From positions 496,001 to 560,000 of the forward strand of contig NZ_CP066831.1 in the NCBI RefSeq assembly GCF_016598615.1: 64,000 nucleotides of DNA. Reading direction: 5' to 3'. Both the position numbers and the translations under genes were made by a program. The stretch comes from Streptomyces liliifuscus (GTDB lineage Bacteria; Actinomycetota; Actinomycetes; Streptomycetales; Streptomycetaceae). This document shows, piece by piece, positions 60,374 to 64,000 of this stretch (positions are counted from its first letter, which is position 1; every line of letters begins with the position of its first letter). The notes under the pieces were generated by a model. It saw nothing but the letters and a program-made list of their open reading frames with translations. It ran no database searches and had not been told where the DNA came from.

Positions 60374-61075
60374 TCAGGGCGGCAGCCCTATCTGTGACAC
60401 CATCTGCCGCATTTTTCTTGTGAGTAGGTCATTGAGGCGTGCGGCAACGCGCGGCACCCATCGGGGGCGGCGAGGGTGACGTCCGGCAGGGTCCACGGTT
60501 CCGGTTCCCTGGTCGCGGGGCGTCGAGGTCGAGCAGGTCGCCGCCGTCTCGGCAGCGTCCTCGAAACCGATCGACATGCCGCAGAAGAGGATGAGCCCGT
60601 CCGGGAGTGACAGCACCTCCGCGACGGATCGGTGGTACTTCACCCAGGCCATCTGCGTACAACTGTGCAGCCCTTCGGCGCGGAGCAGCAGCATGACGGT
60701 CTGCAGATACCTGCCGACGTCGGACCACTGCTCCGGGCCCAAGTCCCGGTCGACGTAGCAGAACAGGACTGCGGGAGCACCGAGGGCGGGCCGGCGTTCG
60801 CCGTAAGGGGACTTCGGTGCGGCCGAGTACTGCTCGCACGCCGGCTCGCTCCAGGAGGCGCCCACTGCATCACGTTCACCGACCAGCTTCTCCAACTCGG
60901 CCAGTGGCCGTCCGGTCAGCACGTAGACGCGCCGCGGCTGGAGGTCCGGCGCGGACGATGCCCAGGCGGCAGCGGACAGCACCCGCTCCAGCACCTCCCG
61001 CGGGACATGCCGATCGGTGAACCCGGACACCGCCCGCCGGCTCGTAACCGCTTCGTACATGTCCAAGTCCGCCAC
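60374..61075 (-). CDS. Nitroreductase-family protein
   Basis: A 233-residue FMN-dependent nitroreductase-like protein. The N-terminal YEAVTSRRAVSGFTDRHVPR segment is the FMN-binding start of the family; DVGRYLQTVMLLLRAEGLHS and LILFCGMSIGFED are later hallmarks. The last 50 or so residues (from TAATCSTSTPRDQG on) do not match the normal family end and may reflect a frameshift or fusion. GTG at 61075 gives the full domain; ATG at 61060 is an alternative. A palindromic site lies upstream at 61111-61132. Confidence 0.78.
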   Translation of the reverse strand: MADLDMYEAVTSRRAVSGFTDRHVPREVLERVLSAAAWASSAPDLQPRRVYVLTGRPLAELEKLVGERDAVGASWSEPACEQYSAAPKSPYGERRPALGAPAVLFCYVDRDLGPEQWSDVGRYLQTVMLLLRAEGLHSCTQMAWVKYHRSVAEVLSLPDGLILFCGMSIGFEDAAETAATCSTSTPRDQGTGTVDPAGRHPRRPRWVPRVAARLNDLLTRKMRQMVSQIGLPP

Positions 61076-61110
61076 CCATTCCGCTCGGCGTCCCTGCTTG
61101 GCCGCCTCCA

Positions 61111-61132
61111 GATAGTATCATTCAATACCATC
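61111..61132. promoter_or_regulatory. Imperfect palindrome upstream of nitroreductase gene
   Basis: GATAGTAT (61111-61118) and ATACCATC (61125-61132) are near-perfect inverted repeats (seven of eight) around CATTCA. The AT-rich content stands out and the spacing suits a TetR or MarR dimer. It lies 36-57 bases upstream of the gene's start and about 155 bases before the peroxidase gene. Confidence 0.55.
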
Positions 61133-61287
61133 TCGTACGCGACGATGGCTGCACGCCCGGGCGTGGATGCCGACTCCCAGGGGGTGGAGACCGAAAGAGG
61201 CGCACGTCACGTTCCATCGCTGTCACGGATCACCGGGTGAGCCCGGTCAATACGGTGTAAGCGCCCTATCACCGAGGAGATCCCGTC

Positions 61288-61761
61288 ATGGATTCGCGCG
61301 TCAACTACTTCGGAAACGCTCTTGCCGGCAAGGTCATGAGGCACCTCAACTCGGCCAACAAGGTGGTGGCCGAGTCGACGCTGCCGGTCGCGACACAGGA
61401 GCTCGTGAAGATCCGCGCAAGCCAGATCAACGGCTGCGGCTTCTGCACCGACATGCACATCAAGGACGCCGTCGCCGCCGGCGAGACCCAGCAGCGTCTG
61501 AACCTGGTGGCGGTCTGGCGTGAGGCCAAGGTCTTCACCGACGCCGAGCGTGCGGCCCTGGAGATCGCCGAACAGGGCACCCGCATCGCCGACGCCGCCG
61601 GCGGTGTCCCGGACGACGCCTGGGCGCGTGCCGCGAAGTACTTCGACGAGGACCAGCTCGCCGCGCTGATCTCGCTTCTCGCGATCATCAACGCCTACAA
61701 CCGCATCAACGTCATCAACCAGCAGCCTGCCGGGGACTACGAGCCCGGCATGTTCGGCTGA
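61288..61761 (+). CDS. AhpD-like carboxymuconolactone decarboxylase-family peroxidase
   Basis: A 157-residue CMD/AhpD-fold protein. The redox motif C-x-x-C is in INGCGFCTDMHIKDA, with the neighbouring His of the proton-relay system, preceded by QELVKIRASQ. Such proteins reduce peroxides with a thiol partner. ATG at 61288 with GAGGAGA upstream. It is followed after 232 bases by a SigJ-like sigma factor gene, a pairing repeatedly seen for ECF41 factors with their targets. Confidence 0.9.
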   Translation: MDSRVNYFGNALAGKVMRHLNSANKVVAESTLPVATQELVKIRASQINGCGFCTDMHIKDAVAAGETQQRLNLVAVWREAKVFTDAERAALEIAEQGTRIADAAGGVPDDAWARAAKYFDEDQLAALISLLAIINAYNRINVINQQPAGDYEPGMFG

Positions 61762-61993
61762 GGCGATCCGGCCTCGCCGGACATCACCGTCCGTCTCCTC
61801 GTCACCCCGGCCCACGACGGGGAGACGGGCTCCCGGGGGCCGACGCGAACACTGATCCGGTGCACCGGATCAGCCCACGCGCGCCTCGCGAGAAGGAACA
61901 AACCCCAGGTCAGAAGTGGTGTGAGTGGCCTCGGCGCCCAGAAGCGCGCGGTCCGTGGCGGTTGTAGCATTGTCCTGGCCGAAGGGGGCGACC

Positions 61994-62890
61994 ATGCACG
62001 CCGAGGATGACGCCGACTCGCTCGAGAGAGCGACACAGGAGTTCATCGCGGCGCGTCCGCAGCTGTTCGGTGTCGCGTACCGCATGCTCGGCAGTTCCAC
62101 GGAGGCCGAGGACATCGTCCAGGAGGCCTGGCTGCGGTGGCAGAACACCGACCGTCGGGAAATCGTCGAGCCGAAGGCCTTCCTGACGACAGTCACCGCC
62201 CGGCTCGCGATCAACCTGGCGCAGTCCGCGCGGATGCGGCGGGAGTCGTACGTGGGCCCGTGGCTCCCCGAGCCGGTCGACACCAGCCGGGACCCGAACG
62301 TGGGTGCGGAGCGCGCCGAAGCGGTCGAGATGGCGGTTCTTCTCGTGCTCGAGAAACTGAATCCGGTGGAGCGGGCCGCCTACGTCCTTCGGGAGGCGTT
62401 CGACTACCCCTACCCGCAGATCGCGGAGATCGTGGACACCAGCGAGGCCAACGCCCGCCAGTTGGTGAGCCGGGCGCGCAAGCACCTGGCCGCCGAACGG
62501 CGGGCACCGGTCGACAGGGCGGAGCACCAGCGCCTCTTGAAGGTGTTCCTCACGGCGGCGCAGACGGGTGATCTGGCCACGCTGGAGCACGTCCTCTCCG
62601 AGGACGTCATCAGCTACGCCGACGGGGGCGGCATCCGTGGCGCGTCGAAGATCCCGGTCGTGGGGCGTCAGCATGTTTCCCGGTACCTCGGGGCGTTCGC
62701 CCCGCGCTTCTGGCCCGGGTCGGAGATCAGCTGGGTCGAGGCCAACGACCGGCCCGCGGTCCTGGTCTCCTCCGGCGGCAACCCGGTCGCACTGCTGTGC
62801 GTCGACGCTTCGTCCCGCGGCCTCGAACGCATCATGTGGGTGATGAATCCGGCGAAGCTGGCACCCTACGTGGCGTCGCTGGCCGACTGA
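61994..62890 (+). CDS. ECF sigma factor, SigJ-like, with SnoaL tail (second copy)
   Basis: A 298-residue ECF41-type sigma factor. Region 2 (LFGVAYRMLGSSTEAEDIVQ, then EAWLRWQ), YVGPWLPEPVD between regions, region 4 (NPVERAAYVLREAFDYPY) and the C-terminal SnoaL-like domain (about 180-290) are present. ATG at 61994. It is the same length as the factor at 40091-40987, with the same YVGPWLPEP hallmark, but diverged. It probably controls the upstream peroxidase gene. Confidence 0.9.
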   Translation: MHAEDDADSLERATQEFIAARPQLFGVAYRMLGSSTEAEDIVQEAWLRWQNTDRREIVEPKAFLTTVTARLAINLAQSARMRRESYVGPWLPEPVDTSRDPNVGAERAEAVEMAVLLVLEKLNPVERAAYVLREAFDYPYPQIAEIVDTSEANARQLVSRARKHLAAERRAPVDRAEHQRLLKVFLTAAQTGDLATLEHVLSEDVISYADGGGIRGASKIPVVGRQHVSRYLGAFAPRFWPGSEISWVEANDRPAVLVSSGGNPVALLCVDASSRGLERIMWVMNPAKLAPYVASLAD

Positions 62891-63055
62891 CCCTCGTCCG
62901 AGAACAGTGGGACGCGAGGTGGCGCGGTTTGGAGTGGGCCTGCCGCCCGGGTGAGGCAGAAACGCCTGATCAGGTGCGGGAGTCATGAGCCGTTGTCACA
63001 AACGGCGGGATCAACTGGTCGTACTGAGTGACGAACCAAGTGATCGGAGCGGAAC

Positions 63056-64000
63056 GTGGCTATCACCGAGCAACGCCTGTCCACCATGGTGTTGGTGATC
63101 GGAACGGGCGGAGCGGGACTGCGGGCGGCGATCGAGCTCGCCGAGGCAGGCATGGACGTACTCGCCGTCGGCAAGCGTCCCAAGGAGGACGCCCACACGG
63201 CCCTGGCGGCGGGGGGCATCAATGCGGCCCTGGCCACCATGGACCCCGAGGACAGCTGGCAGCAGCACGCCGCGGACACGCTCAAGGAGAGCTATCTCCT
63301 CGCCGATCCCCACACCGTCGAGATCGTCACCCGGGGCGCCGCCCTGGGCATCGACGACCTGGAGCGCTACGGCATGGCTTTCGCCCGGGAAGAGGACGGC
63401 CGCATCTCCCAGCGCTTCTTCGGCGCTCACAAGTTCCGCCGCACCGCCTTCGCGGGTGACTACACCGGCCTGGAGATCCAGCGCACGCTGGTCAGACGTG
63501 CGAGCCAATTGCCGGTCCGCATGCTCGACAGCGTCTACATCACCCGGCTCCTGGTGCACGACGGGGCGGTGTTCGGCGCCTACGGCTTCGATCTCAACGA
63601 CGGGACGCGCTACCTGATCCACGCCGACGCCGTCATCCTCGCTGCGGGCGGCCACACCCGTATCTGGCGACGCACTTCCTCGCGGCGCGACGAGAACACC
63701 GGAGACTCGTTCCGGCTGGCGGTGGAGGCCGGTGGCCGTCTGCGCGACCCCGAGCTGGTGCAGTTCCACCCCTCGGGAATCATCGAGCCCGAGAACGCGG
63801 CCGGCACGCTGGTCAGCGAGGCTGCCCGCGGTGAGGGCGGCATCCTGCGCAACGCGCTCGGCGAGCGGTTCATGTCCCGCTACGACCCCGAGCGCATGGA
63901 ACTGTCCACGCGTGACCGCGTCGCCCTCGCCTCCTACACGGAGATCAGGGAAGGCCGCGGCACAGCCAAGGGCGGTGTGTGGCTCGACGTGTCCCACCTG
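63056..64000 (+). CDS. FAD-binding dehydrogenase (SdhA/fumarate-reductase-like), 3' end missing
   Basis: The first 315 codons of a flavoprotein that continues past the window. The FAD-binding motif VLVIGTGGAGLRAAIELAEAG-type sequence opens it, followed by HTALAAGGINAALA, the flavin-linked region typical of succinate dehydrogenase/L-aspartate-oxidase proteins. Later motifs are ELVQFHPSGIIEPENAAGT and the arginine-rich SEAARGEGGILRN substrate-site segment. No partner subunit is visible before the edge. The start is GTG at 63056 with GAGCGGA upstream; an ATG at 63086 would remove ten residues before the FAD motif. Confidence 0.88.
   Translation, partial: MAITEQRLSTMVLVIGTGGAGLRAAIELAEAGMDVLAVGKRPKEDAHTALAAGGINAALATMDPEDSWQQHAADTLKESYLLADPHTVEIVTRGAALGIDDLERYGMAFAREEDGRISQRFFGAHKFRRTAFAGDYTGLEIQRTLVRRASQLPVRMLDSVYITRLLVHDGAVFGAYGFDLNDGTRYLIHADAVILAAGGHTRIWRRTSSRRDENTGDSFRLAVEAGGRLRDPELVQFHPSGIIEPENAAGTLVSEAARGEGGILRNALGERFMSRYDPERMELSTRDRVALASYTEIREGRGTAKGGVWLDVSHL

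Overview
The window looks like the chromosome of a streptomycete or a close relative. Base composition is very GC-rich, GTG and TTG starts are common, many secreted enzymes carry twin-arginine or classical signal peptides, and several families are typical of Streptomyces: Methyltransf_19 (DUF574), SigJ-like ECF factors, GH92 with a NEW3-like tail, LamG secreted proteins and RICIN-tailed glycosidases. I recognised no tRNA, rRNA, CRISPR array, intact insertion sequence or replication origin. All calls come from reading the sequence; no database search was run.

Region 1 (34-17341) is an aromatic-type catabolic cluster. A decayed IS5-family transposase lies at the left edge. The minus strand then carries four paralogous acyl-CoA-dehydrogenase-fold flavin monooxygenases (678-2009, 2789-4147, 4259-5557, 6243-7541), one flavin reductase (5631-6206) and a SnoaL/NTF2-like protein (2277-2792). 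A TetR regulator (7671-8366) is divergent to them. Next come an MFS transporter, an NADPH:FMN reductase and a double SnoaL protein. A plus-strand set follows: aldehyde dehydrogenase, carotenoid-cleavage-type dioxygenase, one-domain extradiol dioxygenase, fumarylacetoacetase-family hydrolase and an IclR regulator. Five copies of one 15-bp palindrome, ACTGNACCGTNCAGT, sit in front of the regulator and four outward transcription units, so the cluster appears to be a single regulon. My inference is breakdown of a phenylpropenoid or stilbenoid: double-bond cleavage to an aldehyde, oxidation to the acid, ring hydroxylation, ring fission and hydrolysis.

Region 2 (17433-32850) holds a sodium:solute symporter with a small membrane partner, then secreted carbohydrate enzymes: a GH29 alpha-L-fucosidase with RICIN tail, a ThuA/DUF1080/RICIN protein and a glucose/sorbosone-dehydrogenase/PKD/RICIN protein. 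The last two share a near-identical 381-bp RICIN-coding repeat. A GntR/FCD regulator with an internal deletion and a truncated YdhR-like gene show local decay. A PLP enzyme, a kinase-like phosphotransferase, an AI-2E family exporter and a DUF4389 membrane protein complete it.

Region 3 (32923-38824) is a sugar-uptake locus: two ABC permeases, a lipoprotein binding protein and a LacI repressor, divergent from a GH32-like glycosidase. A perfect LacI-type operator lies between the divergent genes.

Region 4 (38928-56562) is mixed: a 2OG-Fe(II) oxygenase, a SigJ-like sigma factor beside an FAD oxidoreductase, a DUF574 methyltransferase, an NhaA antiporter fused to a DsbA-like domain, a glyoxalase-family protein, a TagC-like propeller protein divergent from a GH92 mannosidase, a small secreted protein, a threonine aldolase/XRE-cupin/AlaX operon with two minisatellite arrays, and a LamG protein.

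Region 5 (56662-64000) is an overlapping operon (patatin, glycosyltransferase, membrane protein, serine-hydrolase-like protein) preceded by a nitroreductase. Then come an AhpD-like peroxidase, a second SigJ-like factor and the 5' part of a flavoprotein dehydrogenase that runs off the window.
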